A stretch of DNA of 64,000 nucleotides from Nibricoccus aquaticus (GTDB taxonomy: Bacteria; Verrucomicrobiota; Verrucomicrobiia; Opitutales; Opitutaceae): NCBI RefSeq assembly GCF_002310495.1, contig NZ_CP023344.1, positions 2,559,501 to 2,623,500 of the forward strand, in the 5' to 3' direction. The stretch's first letter is position 1. Every line of letters begins with the position of its first letter. The notes beneath the pieces are model-generated. The model worked only from the letters and a program-made list of their open reading frames with translations. It was not told the DNA's origin and ran no database searches. The translations under genes and the position numbers were made by a program. Of this stretch, positions 34,454 to 42,266 are shown piece by piece.

Positions 34454-34801
34454 TCAGCTCAGAAAGATGCGGAAGCGGATGTGCGCCGGAGGCGCGAGGC
34501 AGCGGATGTGCCCAAAAGTTGGTGACGGAGAAATCGAACGGGCGGGATCAGGCGTTCGCGGGAGCGGGAGGCGCTCGATGAGGGCGAGGGCGAAGACGGG
34601 CGCCTTCAACTCGTGCCGGGCGGCCTCGGGTTTGCCGGGGCAGTCGCATTCGTTTTCGGCGATGCTGAACTGGTGCTGCGGGGGCTCGGCGTCGAAGGTG
34701 GGGAGGTACCGGCAGCAGAGTGGATTCAGCAGCGCGAGCACGAGCACGCGCAACAGGAGCGTGGATACGATGAAGGCGTGAATGGAGCGTTTCCGGGGCA
34801 A
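34454..34801 (-). CDS. Hypothetical small exported protein
   Basis: 115 residues with an N-terminal hydrophobic stretch (about 10-27, IVSTLLLRVLVLALLNPL), a Cys pair soon after, and ECDCPGK in the middle; the tail is Pro-rich. The size and plan resemble the His/Cys-rich small protein at 8475-8792, but without the His cluster. No family is recognised. Another frame in the same stretch is comparably open, so the call is tentative. Confidence 0.4.
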   Translation of the reverse strand: MPRKRSIHAFIVSTLLLRVLVLALLNPLCCRYLPTFDAEPPQHQFSIAENECDCPGKPEAARHELKAPVFALALIERLPLPRTPDPARSISPSPTFGHIRCLAPPAHIRFRIFLS

Positions 34802-34850
34802 GCGGGGACTTAGGCGCTTGGCCCGAGGAATCGTTCAAATTATTTAATGC

Positions 34851-34882
34851 AAAAAGCCAGTCCCTGGAGGGACTGGCTTTTC
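34851..34882 (-). terminator. Intrinsic terminator after pyk
   Basis: AAGCCAGTCCC/GGGACTGGCTT with a 4-nt loop is flanked by A5 on one side and TTTT on the other. It can work in both directions and lies 25 nt beyond the pyk stop. Confidence 0.9.
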
Positions 34883-34906
34883 AGAAAGCAGGCGCGACGT
34901 GGCGGC

Positions 34907-36349
34907 TTAGCGGACGGTGCGGAGCTGGACGCTGTCGATGAGGCGGTCGTTGGAGACGATGTCGGTGACGACGATGAGTTTGTCGCCCTGTTTCACGTGG
35001 CCGGATTTTTGCAGCTCGTGGATGGCGAGGCTGATGGTCTCGTCGGGGTCGGAGGCGAAGGGGAGGAGGAAGCCTTCGACGGCGCGGAGGATGCGGAGCT
35101 GGCGGAGAACCTCGACGGTGGGCGTGAAGGCGAAGATCGGTGAGCGCGGCGGGCGGAGGGCGGCGAGGCCGCGGGCCATGAAGCCGAGGCGGGTGAAGGT
35201 GAGGATATGCGAGTGGGGAATCTCGTTGGCCATGACGACGGCGGAGCGGAGAACCTTCATCTTTTCCTGCGTGAAGACGGCGGGCTCGTCGTAGTGGTCG
35301 GAGATCTCGTGTTCGATGCGGCGGGCGATCTTGTCGAGGATGCCGACGCATTCGACGGGGTATTTGCCGATGGTGGTTTCGCCGGAGAGCATGACACAGT
35401 CGGCCTGTTCCAGGACCGCGTTGGCGACGTCGGTGATCTCGGCGCGGGTCGGCATCGGGGAGCCGATCATCGATTCGAGCATGTGGGTGGCGATGATGAC
35501 GGATTTGCCGTGAGTGAGGCAGGCGTGGACGGCGGCGCGCTGAATGATGGGGAGTTCCTCGAAGGGGCACTCGATGCCGAGGTCGCCGCGGGCGACCATG
35601 ACGGAGTCGGTGACTTTTACGATCTCCTCGAGGTTTTCGATGGCGGACTGATCCTCGATTTTGGCGATGATCTGGGCCTTGGATTTATTGGCAGTGAGGA
35701 ATTCGCGGAGGCCTTCGATGTCCTTGGCTTCGCGGACGAAGGAGAGGGCGACGAAGTCGATGCCTTCGGCGATGCCGACGAGGGTGTCGCCGCGGTCTTT
35801 TTCGGTGAACGACGGGAGGTTCACTTTGACGCCGGGGAGGTTGATGTGGCGTTTCGATTTGAGTTCGCCGGGGATGAGGACGCGGCAGCGGATGTGGGCT
35901 TCGTTTTTCGCGAGGACTTCCAGGCGGATGAGGCCGTTGTCCACGAGGACGGTGTCGCCGACTTTGATGTCGTTGACGAGGTTCTGGTAATTGACGTCGA
36001 CGGAGCGGATCTCCTCGGATTTTTCGCGTTCGCCGCCAGGTTTCACGGTGAAGTCGAAGATCTCGCCGGGCTGGAGTTCGATGGGTACGGCGACGTCGCC
36101 GGTGCGGATTTCGGGGCCTTTGATGTCCATCATGATGGCGATCTCGCGGCCGATTTTTTTGGAGACGGTGCGGATGCGGCGGATGACGGTGCGGACCCAG
36201 TCGTGTTTCGCGTGCGCCATGTTGAGGCGGGCGATGTCGCCGCCGGCGAGGATGATCTTCTCGAGCATCTCTTCGCTCTCGGTGGCTGGACCGAGGGTGA
36301 AAATGATTTTGGTACGGCGAAGCGTGGCGGCGTTTGCGTTCATAAGCAT
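34907..36349 (-). CDS. pyk: Pyruvate kinase
   Basis: Transfers phosphate from phosphoenolpyruvate to ADP at the end of glycolysis. About 480 residues. RRTKIIFTLGPATES starts the barrel; Arg and Asn in DIARLNMAHA take the place of the usual LNFSHG; the B-domain runs about 85-170; the active-site signature IIAKIEDQSAIENLEEI contains the catalytic Lys and Glu; and MVARGDLGIE binds metal. The SH of the usual motif is AH here (LNMAHA), a mild variant. ATGs at 36349 and 36343 both fit. The terminator follows directly. Confidence 0.94.
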   Translation of the reverse strand: MLMNANAATLRRTKIIFTLGPATESEEMLEKIILAGGDIARLNMAHAKHDWVRTVIRRIRTVSKKIGREIAIMMDIKGPEIRTGDVAVPIELQPGEIFDFTVKPGGEREKSEEIRSVDVNYQNLVNDIKVGDTVLVDNGLIRLEVLAKNEAHIRCRVLIPGELKSKRHINLPGVKVNLPSFTEKDRGDTLVGIAEGIDFVALSFVREAKDIEGLREFLTANKSKAQIIAKIEDQSAIENLEEIVKVTDSVMVARGDLGIECPFEELPIIQRAAVHACLTHGKSVIIATHMLESMIGSPMPTRAEITDVANAVLEQADCVMLSGETTIGKYPVECVGILDKIARRIEHEISDHYDEPAVFTQEKMKVLRSAVVMANEIPHSHILTFTRLGFMARGLAALRPPRSPIFAFTPTVEVLRQLRILRAVEGFLLPFASDPDETISLAIHELQKSGHVKQGDKLIVVTDIVSNDRLIDSVQLRTVR

Positions 36350-36423
36350 CTGAATTGGTGCGCGAATGGTCTGGGTGGGCAAGCTTGCGCACGTTCGCCA
36401 GTCAGCAGGAACGATGCTCAGAC

Positions 36424-37224
36424 TCAGGCGAAATCGTGGAGGGGAGTACACATGCCGGGCTCGACGACGGAGAGCAGGCAGCCGGTGGCGAGCGAGGCGC
36501 CGGTGAAGGCGAGGCGGACGGCTTCAGGGCTGTTACAATCGCGGCTCAAGTGTGTGAGAAAGACGTGGCGCCAGCTCGGGCTGGCGACGGAGTCGAGGAG
36601 GGCGCGGGTGCTCTGGTTGGAGAGATGGCCGTGGCGGCCGCTGATGCGCTGCTTGAGCGACCAGGGGCGTTTCGTGTCGTTTTTGAGCAGTTCGGAGCAG
36701 TGGTTGGCCTCGACGACGAGGATGTCCACTTCGCGGATACGCTCGTGGATGTGTTGGGGGCAGTGGCCGAGATCGGTGAGCCAGGCGAGGCGGCGGCGCG
36801 GGGTGAGGAGGTCGCCGTCGGCACCGGTGGCGAAAAGGAAGCCGACGGGGTCCTGCGCGTCGTGGGGGACGGTGAAGCTCTCGACATCGAGATCGCGGAA
36901 GCGGAAGCGGGCGCCGGTCTGGAAGAGCTGCCAGTCGGGGCGGAAATCGAGTTTTTCCTGGAGGACGCGGGAGGTGGCGGCGTTGGCGAAGACCTTGATG
37001 TGGGGGTGGCGGTTGAGGCCGGAGACGATGGCGGAGTGGTCGCCGTGTTCGTGGGTGAGGAAGATGGCATCGATGCGGTCGAGGGATTCGCCGACGGAGG
37101 CGAGGAGCTGGGTGGTTTTGCGGGCGGAGAAACCGGCGTCCACGAGCACGCGCGCACCGGCGGATTGGAGCAGGGCGCAGTTGCCCGAGCTGCCGGTGCC
37201 GAGGATGCAGAACTTCATGCTCAT
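36424..37224 (-). CDS. Metallo-beta-lactamase-fold hydrolase (WalJ/YycJ-like)
   Basis: A 266-residue metallohydrolase with the metal motif HEHGDH at 58-63 and an early MKFCILGTGSSGNCALL typical of the YycJ/WalJ group. Later ligands are in VPHDAQDPVGF and LTDLGH, and NHLS-like HLSNQSTRALL is near the C-terminus. WalJ-type proteins are linked to DNA metabolism and cell-wall control in Firmicutes; the role here is unknown. The start is ATG 37224 (or 37218). It is divergent from queD. Confidence 0.87.
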   Translation of the reverse strand: MSMKFCILGTGSSGNCALLQSAGARVLVDAGFSARKTTQLLASVGESLDRIDAIFLTHEHGDHSAIVSGLNRHPHIKVFANAATSRVLQEKLDFRPDWQLFQTGARFRFRDLDVESFTVPHDAQDPVGFLFATGADGDLLTPRRRLAWLTDLGHCPQHIHERIREVDILVVEANHCSELLKNDTKRPWSLKQRISGRHGHLSNQSTRALLDSVASPSWRHVFLTHLSRDCNSPEAVRLAFTGASLATGCLLSVVEPGMCTPLHDFA

Positions 37225-37321
37225 TTGTCGTCCGTGTGGAAGCACCGGCGGGGCGGCAAGGCAAGGCGGGGGTGGATGTGAATTTGACCCGGATGGGGGA
37301 GTCGTTTTTGTTGCACGGCTT

Positions 37322-37804
37322 ATGCCGGAAAAAACTCGTTCACGCTCGTCCAAGAAGGGTGCGGTGGTGCGTCCTCAAAAGGGCACGGTGATCATCACGC
37401 GGCAGGTACACTTCAACTCGGCGCATCGGCTGTACAATCCGACGAAGAGCCAGGCGTGGAATCTGGAGCAGTTCGGGCTTTGCACGAATCCACACTGGCA
37501 TGGGCATAACTATGTGCTGGAAGTTTCGCTGCGCGGAGAACCCGATCCGGAGACGGGATGTGTGATGGATCTGGGCGATTTGAAGGAGCTCTTGAACCGG
37601 GTGATCGTGGACAAGTGCGATCACCACAACCTGAACGATGAGGTGGATTTTTTGCGCGGGATCATTCCTTCGACGGAGAATCTGGTGATCGCGTTTTGGA
37701 ACGAGCTGGCGCCGCACATCACGCACGGTCGGCTGCACAGCGTGAAGTTGTTCGAGACGCCGAGGAATTTCGCGGAGTACCGCGGACCGGAAGGAATTTA
37801 TTGA
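37322..37804 (+). CDS. queD: 6-carboxytetrahydropterin synthase (QueD/PTPS family)
   Basis: A 160-residue T-fold enzyme. Zinc ligands His35 (SAHRL), His60 and His62 (HWHGHNY); catalytic Cys54 (GLCTNPHWH) and His101/102 (CDHHNLN); substrate-binding Glu119 (STENL). It makes 6-carboxytetrahydropterin for queuosine from dihydroneopterin triphosphate, the product of the FolE2 encoded next door. The ATG at 37322 was picked because the same frame is spuriously open for two kilobases upstream, antisense to pyk and walJ. A Lys/Arg-rich N-terminal tail of ~20 residues is extra. Confidence 0.92.
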   Translation: MPEKTRSRSSKKGAVVRPQKGTVIITRQVHFNSAHRLYNPTKSQAWNLEQFGLCTNPHWHGHNYVLEVSLRGEPDPETGCVMDLGDLKELLNRVIVDKCDHHNLNDEVDFLRGIIPSTENLVIAFWNELAPHITHGRLHSVKLFETPRNFAEYRGPEGIY

Positions 37805-37887
37805 GTGGGCGGTTGCCGCCGGTCTGTTCCGGTGGCGCTGACTTTGCGCGGTTATCGTCCCCCCGCGCGTTAAACGAAAAACGAATC

Positions 37888-38865
37888 ATGAAAAAGAAAC
37901 CTATGTACCTGCATCGCTCCGCCGACGGCGCTGAGCCGAAGATCGCGCGGGCGTTTGATGCGACGTTCAAAGCCGATGCCGCGTACCGCGCGACACTGCC
38001 TGACATGATGGAGGCGGCGCAGGACTCGATCCAAGGAGCGCACGTGCCGATCCAGCAGGTGGGCGTGCATAATTTCCGGCTGCCTCTGAAGTTTCGGACG
38101 AAGAAGAAGGACGTCATTACGCTCGAAGCGAGTGTGACGGGGACGGTGTCGCTCGAAGCGGAGCTCAAGGGAATCAACATGAGCCGGATCGTGCGGTCGT
38201 TCTACGAGCACAAGGACGAGGTGTTCACGGGCGAGTGGATGGGGAAGATTTTGCGCGCGTATTTGAAGAAGGTGGAGAGCAAGAACGCGCGGCTGAAGAT
38301 CCGGTTTTCTTATCCGATGCTGCGGCCGAGTCTGCGCAGCGGGCTGGACGGGTATCAGTTCTACAATGTGGCGTTCGAGGGTGTGATGACGGGAGCGGGC
38401 GAGTACCGCCGGTTTATCCATTTCGACTTCGTGTACTCGTCGGCGTGTCCGTGTTCGGCGGAGCTGTCGGAGCACGCGCGGGACAAACGCGGCGCGTACA
38501 CGGTGCCGCACTCGCAGCGGAGCAAGGCGCGCGTGATCGTGGAGGAAGTCGAAGGCGCGAAAATCTGGATCGAGGATATTCACGCGCTGTGCGAGCGGGC
38601 GTTGAAAACCGAGACGCAGGTGATGGTGAAGCGCGAGGACGAGCAGGCATTTGCGGAGCTGAACGGCGCGCACCTGAAGTTCGTCGAGGATGCGGCGCGA
38701 CTGCTCTACGGAGAGTTTAATCGCGAGAAGCGCGTGAAGGATTTCCTCATCGCGTGCTCGCACTTGGAGTCGCTGCATTCGCACGACGCGGTGAGCGTGG
38801 TCTGCAAAGGGGTGAAGGATGGCTTCAAGGCGGACTTCATGGATTTCGGGTCGCTGCTGTGCTGA
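37888..38865 (+). CDS. folE2: GTP cyclohydrolase FolE2 (type IB)
   Basis: A 325-residue enzyme converting GTP to dihydroneopterin triphosphate for folate and queuosine. The family markers are [13 protein letters not shown] near 57-69, the catalytic Cys in [19 protein letters not shown], and [11 protein letters not shown] after it. FolE2 works with metals other than zinc and is often favoured when zinc is scarce. It lies 83 nt after queD in the same direction, so the two consecutive pathway steps are probably co-expressed. Confidence 0.95.
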   Translation: MKKKPMYLHRSADGAEPKIARAFDATFKADAAYRATLPDMMEAAQDSIQGAHVPIQQVGVHNFRLPLKFRTKKKDVITLEASVTGTVSLEAELKGINMSRIVRSFYEHKDEVFTGEWMGKILRAYLKKVESKNARLKIRFSYPMLRPSLRSGLDGYQFYNVAFEGVMTGAGEYRRFIHFDFVYSSACPCSAELSEHARDKRGAYTVPHSQRSKARVIVEEVEGAKIWIEDIHALCERALKTETQVMVKREDEQAFAELNGAHLKFVEDAARLLYGEFNREKRVKDFLIACSHLESLHSHDAVSVVCKGVKDGFKADFMDFGSLLC

Positions 38866-38956
38866 GGCGAAGCGGAGTGTTTTCGCGGATGATCGTTATT
38901 TTTAATCGCAAAGACGCGAAGACGCTAAGGTCGGAGCAGAGTTGAGAATTTATATT

Positions 38957-39673
38957 ATGAGCAAACCAGTCGTTTTGATTACAGGGGCGTCGCAGGGGAT
39001 CGGGGCGGCGATCGCGAAAGTGTTTGCGAAGGAATTGCCGGGGTGCCGGCTGGCGCTGGTGGCGCGGGCGGAAAAAAATCTGCGCGCGGTGGCGACGGTG
39101 TGCGTGAAGCTCGGCGCGGGCGAGGTGGAGGTTTTTCCGGCAGACGTGAGTGATGAAGCGGCGGTTGAGGGGTTGAAGGCGGCGGTGACGAAGCGGTTTC
39201 GTGGCGGAGTGGATGTGCTCATCAATAACGCGGGGGTGTTTCGGGCGGCGCCGTTTGGGGAGACGAGCGTGAGGGATTTTGACGAGATCGTGGCGGCGAA
39301 TTTGCGGAGCGTTTTTCTGATGTCTCGGGCGTTCGTGCCGGCGATGGCGAAGCGGGGACGCGGGGATGTTTTTAATATGAGCTCGATCGCGGGGCTCGGG
39401 GCGTATCCGAACAGCGCGGCGTACTGCGCGGCGAAGTTTGGGGTGACGGGGCTGAGCAAGGTGATGCGCGAGGAGCTGCGGGAAAAAGGGGTGCGCGTGT
39501 GCTGCGTGCATCCGGGGGCGACGTGGTCGCCGTCGTGGTCAAAGAGTGGCGTGAAGGAAGAGCGGATCATGCCGGCGGCGGATGTGGCGCGGGCGTTTTT
39601 CGATGTGTATCGGCTGGGGCGGCGGACGGTGGTGGAGGAGATCGTGTTGCGGCCGCAGCTGGGGGATTTGTGA
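38957..39673 (+). CDS. Short-chain dehydrogenase/reductase
   Basis: A 238-residue classical SDR: cofactor motif TGASQGIG at 9-16, NNAG (LINNAGVF), catalytic Ser in MSSIAG, and Tyr/Lys in YCAAK. It contains CCVHPG...W after the catalytic region. The nearest functional guess is a sepiapterin reductase/3-oxoacyl reductase-like enzyme, which would fit the pterin neighbours, but the substrate cannot be read from sequence. The start is ATG 38957. The leader holds a degenerate CGCAAAGACGCGAAGACGC repeat. Confidence 0.88.
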   Translation: MSKPVVLITGASQGIGAAIAKVFAKELPGCRLALVARAEKNLRAVATVCVKLGAGEVEVFPADVSDEAAVEGLKAAVTKRFRGGVDVLINNAGVFRAAPFGETSVRDFDEIVAANLRSVFLMSRAFVPAMAKRGRGDVFNMSSIAGLGAYPNSAAYCAAKFGVTGLSKVMREELREKGVRVCCVHPGATWSPSWSKSGVKEERIMPAADVARAFFDVYRLGRRTVVEEIVLRPQLGDL

Positions 39674-39748
39674 TTACGGCTTTTGGAGGAAGGCATGGCT
39701 GCTTGGACGGTGAGCCGGGCTCTGTGCGGACCGTGGACGATCGATCCT

Positions 39749-39768
39749 GGACGACACGGAGGTCGTCC
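39749..39768. repeat. REP-like palindrome, identical to 11632-11651
   Basis: GGACGACACGGAGGTCGTCC followed by CTCCATTAAGA. The 20-nt core and CTCCATT tail are identical to the copy at 11632, 28 kb away. Confidence 0.8.
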
Positions 39769-39797
39769 CTCCATTAAGAGAACGGGCCGGTTACGGG

Positions 39798-39827
39798 GTC
39801 TTGCAGGGTGCAAGACGGCATTTTTTT
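39798..39827 (+). terminator. Intrinsic terminator after the SDR gene
   Basis: GTCTTGC/GCAAGAC stem with loop AGGGT (39798-39816), then GGCA and seven T residues (39821-39827). Confidence 0.78.
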
Positions 39828-39923
39828 GGCTCATGCCAAATGCACGGATTATGCGTGGGGTGAGTTCACCAGGCTTTTTGTAAGGCGTTGTAGAGGTGAT
39901 GGTTGATTCTAGGTCGGGTGGGT

Positions 39924-39939
39924 TGGCACAGGCATGGCT
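39924..39939 (+). promoter_or_regulatory. Sigma-54-like promoter before the 100-residue membrane protein gene
   Basis: TGGCACAGGCATGGCT keeps GG at -24 and GC at -12 with the 10-nt spacing required by RpoN; the ideal is TGGCACG-N4-TTGC. It ends 18 nt before the ATG at 39957. Whether the genome encodes RpoN is not visible here. Confidence 0.35.
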
Positions 39940-39956
39940 TTCTAGGGGGCACGCTT

Positions 39957-40259
39957 ATGAACACCGCCAACGCCATCGGATTTTTTCTTCTCGGAACGGT
40001 TATGCAGGTTGCCGCGCTGACGGCCTCGCCGAGTGCGGGCTCGAGCATCGGCTTGGCGGATACGCAGACGCTGTGGCTGCAACTGATGGGGCTGGTGACG
40101 GGCGCGATCGGCGCGGGTTATCTGCTCCGGATGGGAGCGCAGGAAATGTCTGTGATGCTGAACCGTCTGGTGCTGCGCCGGTCCGAGGCTCGCGAGCAGA
40201 TCACGCAAGGGGCGCGTGCCCGGCAGGCGATGCCGGTGGGTGTTCGCGTGCGGTTTTGA
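39957..40259 (+). CDS. Small membrane protein
   Basis: 100 residues with two hydrophobic segments (about 5-20, IGFFLLGTVMQVAALT, and 37-55, LQLMGLVTGAIGAGYLLRMG) and a basic C-terminus (RLVLRRSEAREQITQGARAR). There is no signal-cleavage site, so it is probably an inner-membrane hairpin protein. A sigma-54-like motif lies just upstream. The start is ATG 39957, chosen because earlier in-frame codons cross the promoter-like element. No family is recognised. Confidence 0.65.
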   Translation: MNTANAIGFFLLGTVMQVAALTASPSAGSSIGLADTQTLWLQLMGLVTGAIGAGYLLRMGAQEMSVMLNRLVLRRSEAREQITQGARARQAMPVGVRVRF

Positions 40260-40295
40260 TTTTCCCAACCGCCTGTTTCGCCGTCGTGTGAGCGA

Positions 40296-41531
40296 TCACT
40301 GGACGGCGAGCTGGCGCTTTAGGTAGTTATTCATCGCGGCGAGGATGGCGGGATCGAGCGGGACTTTGTGGCCGCGAGGTTCGCGATCCATCATGAAAGT
40401 GTCGTCGCTGCCAAGTTCGGCGAGGCGCTTGCGGAGAACGGTCATTTGGTGGAGCGCGTCGGGCGATTCGGTGATGTTGATGGAGAGAAAGACTGGGCTG
40501 GTCGCGGTGCCGAGGTACTCGAGCGCTCCGTGGCGACGCCAGGTGTCGAGGGCGGTTTCGCGGGTGCCCCAGGCTTTGTCGTAGCGGGGAATCATGTGAT
40601 CGTCGGCACGGAGATCGGTGTAGGTGAAACGGCCCGACAAAATGACGGCTCCCTGGACAGCGCTGCTGACGCCGGGGTGTTCGCCGTGGCCTTCAAATTC
40701 GGCGAGGCCTTCGGTGGAGAGGAGCATGAGGGCCATGCCGCTGCCGCGGGAGAAACCGACGGGGATGATTTTACCGCTGAGGCCAAGGGCGGCGGTTTCG
40801 GCGCGGAGGGTGCGAACGGCGGCTTTGATTTTCCACGCGGAGGAGGGCATGGCATCGAGGCCTTTGTAAGGTGCGGCGACGGGGTGATCGGCCATGGCTA
40901 CGGCGAAACCTTCGGTGGCGAAACCGTCGAGGAGAGTGTCGCTGCATATGGAGAGCGAGGTGTTGCCGAAGCGGTCTTTGTTGTCGCAGGAAAACTCGAG
41001 GACGGTGCCGGTGCGGCGGGCGGGATTTTCGGCGGAGCCGGAGGGGTAGATGAGGTCGAGGGCGAGCGTGCGGACGTCGTCGTGAAAGAAAACAAGGTCG
41101 CGTTTGAGGCGGTGGCCGGAAGGGACGATGTAAACGCGGGAGGCGTCGAAGGATTTTGAGGGAAGGAGTTTACCGGCGCGGAGATCGTCGCGGAGTTTGC
41201 CGAGATCGCGGTTGATGAAGGGGACGCAGGCACGGGAGTTTTTTGAGTAGTCGATGAGGACGACCAGGTGGCCGGAGTGGCGGAGGTCGGCGATGATCGC
41301 TTCGTCGGAGTCGGTGCCGATGCGCGGGGCGGCGAGGTTTTGAAGGTAGAAAACGACGGGCGGTGGTTGAGCGGATGAAGCGTCTTTTTCCGCAGGTAAT
41401 ACGGCGAGTTTTAGATCGCTACCGGTTATGAGGCTGGCCCAGTTGATCGGCTCATTTGCGGTGGGGGCGGCAGAGGCAATCAGAAGTGCCGATACGAACA
41501 GCGTGAAGAAACGGAGAACGGAAAAATGCAT
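40296..41531 (-). CDS. Exported alpha/beta-hydrolase
   Basis: 411 residues with a signal peptide (1-21, ending LLIASAAP). The nucleophile elbow is GFSRGSG (PVGFSRGSGMALML), preceded by oxyanion-type sequence; HKVPLD near the end supplies the likely catalytic His. Similar proteins act as esterases or depolymerases, but the substrate cannot be assigned. A hairpin (41536-41565) separates it from the lipoprotein gene upstream on the same strand. It converges on the small membrane protein gene. Confidence 0.75.
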   Translation of the reverse strand: MHFSVLRFFTLFVSALLIASAAPTANEPINWASLITGSDLKLAVLPAEKDASSAQPPPVVFYLQNLAAPRIGTDSDEAIIADLRHSGHLVVLIDYSKNSRACVPFINRDLGKLRDDLRAGKLLPSKSFDASRVYIVPSGHRLKRDLVFFHDDVRTLALDLIYPSGSAENPARRTGTVLEFSCDNKDRFGNTSLSICSDTLLDGFATEGFAVAMADHPVAAPYKGLDAMPSSAWKIKAAVRTLRAETAALGLSGKIIPVGFSRGSGMALMLLSTEGLAEFEGHGEHPGVSSAVQGAVILSGRFTYTDLRADDHMIPRYDKAWGTRETALDTWRRHGALEYLGTATSPVFLSINITESPDALHQMTVLRKRLAELGSDDTFMMDREPRGHKVPLDPAILAAMNNYLKRQLAVQ

Positions 41532-41535
41532 AAAG

Positions 41536-41565
41536 AGAGCGGCCGATGTCGGGATCGACCGCTCT
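41536..41565 (-). terminator. Hairpin between lipoprotein and hydrolase genes
   Basis: On the minus strand AGAGCGGTCGAT/ATCGGCCGCTCT (one mismatch, loop CCCGAC) is followed by CTTTATGCATTTTT. It overlaps the hydrolase start region, so it may end lipoprotein transcripts or modulate read-through. Confidence 0.5.
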
Positions 41566-41615
41566 CACGTGAGTGCTTTGAGGGCCTAAAGTCTAGGCTG
41601 CGTCGGCAGATGTTT

Positions 41616-42080
41616 TCAGTGGATCGAGGTCACTGCGGGAGCGATGGGGCGGTCAGAAAGTGTGAACCGCAAGGTGCCGCTGCTGTTGGCCTGGCTGGCG
41701 GAGAAGGTGAAGCGGATGGCGGAGGTGGTCGGCGTGATCGACGAGGTGAAGGTGGTGCCTTGCATCTGGCCGATACGGGCGGTCGATGCCGCGGTGGAGA
41801 CGGGAAGTTCGGACAGGGTGAGCGTGACGTCGATGGGCGAGACCACCTGATAGTAGAGGGTTTTGCCGGGCTCGACGGTGACGTCCTGCGTGGGACTGGT
41901 ATTTAGATTTTGCGGGCCATCCGAGGAGACGACCTGGGTGTTGCTGACCGGGATTTGATAGCTGACCGGGTAGGCGACCACGGGGCGCGGCGGTGTGGGC
42001 GAGACGCAGCCGCTTAGAGCAATAAGTGCGGTGAGCGGGAGGGCGATGAAGGCGGAGCGGAGGAAGCGATGGGTTTTCAT
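41616..42080 (-). CDS. Hypothetical lipoprotein
   Basis: 154 residues with a type II signal peptide: basic start MKTHRFLRS, hydrophobic core and lipobox LSGC (Cys24). The mature part is Thr/Ser/Val-rich beta sequence (VTVEPGKTLYYQVVSPIDVTLTLSELP in two pieces), suggesting a small beta-sandwich. There is no Asp at +2 (Val instead), so outer-membrane sorting is expected if Lol rules apply. The function is unknown. Confidence 0.8.
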   Translation of the reverse strand: MKTHRFLRSAFIALPLTALIALSGCVSPTPPRPVVAYPVSYQIPVSNTQVVSSDGPQNLNTSPTQDVTVEPGKTLYYQVVSPIDVTLTLSELPVSTAASTARIGQMQGTTFTSSITPTTSAIRFTFSASQANSSGTLRFTLSDRPIAPAVTSIH

Positions 42081-42266
42081 AGAGGAGGGAGTTGCCTCTC
42101 ATTCGCTGTCTGCATGCCAGTGGAGGCGTTTCGTTTTTAGCCGCTGGAAAAGAAGGGGTTAATTTTTTCGTGCGAAAGATGCGGGTGATTTCTTCATCGC
42201 GAAATGCAGCCTGCTCTCGGTCGATGCCTGCACTCTGCTGCGTGAGCAGGCGCGATGTATTCAAGA

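Noticed and set aside
35207-37321. Very long + strand open frame upstream of queD
   Set aside because: It is antisense to pyruvate kinase and the WalJ-like gene and rich in Asp, Gly, Glu and Val. This is the typical shadow frame in GC-rich DNA. Only the part from ATG 37322 matches a family.
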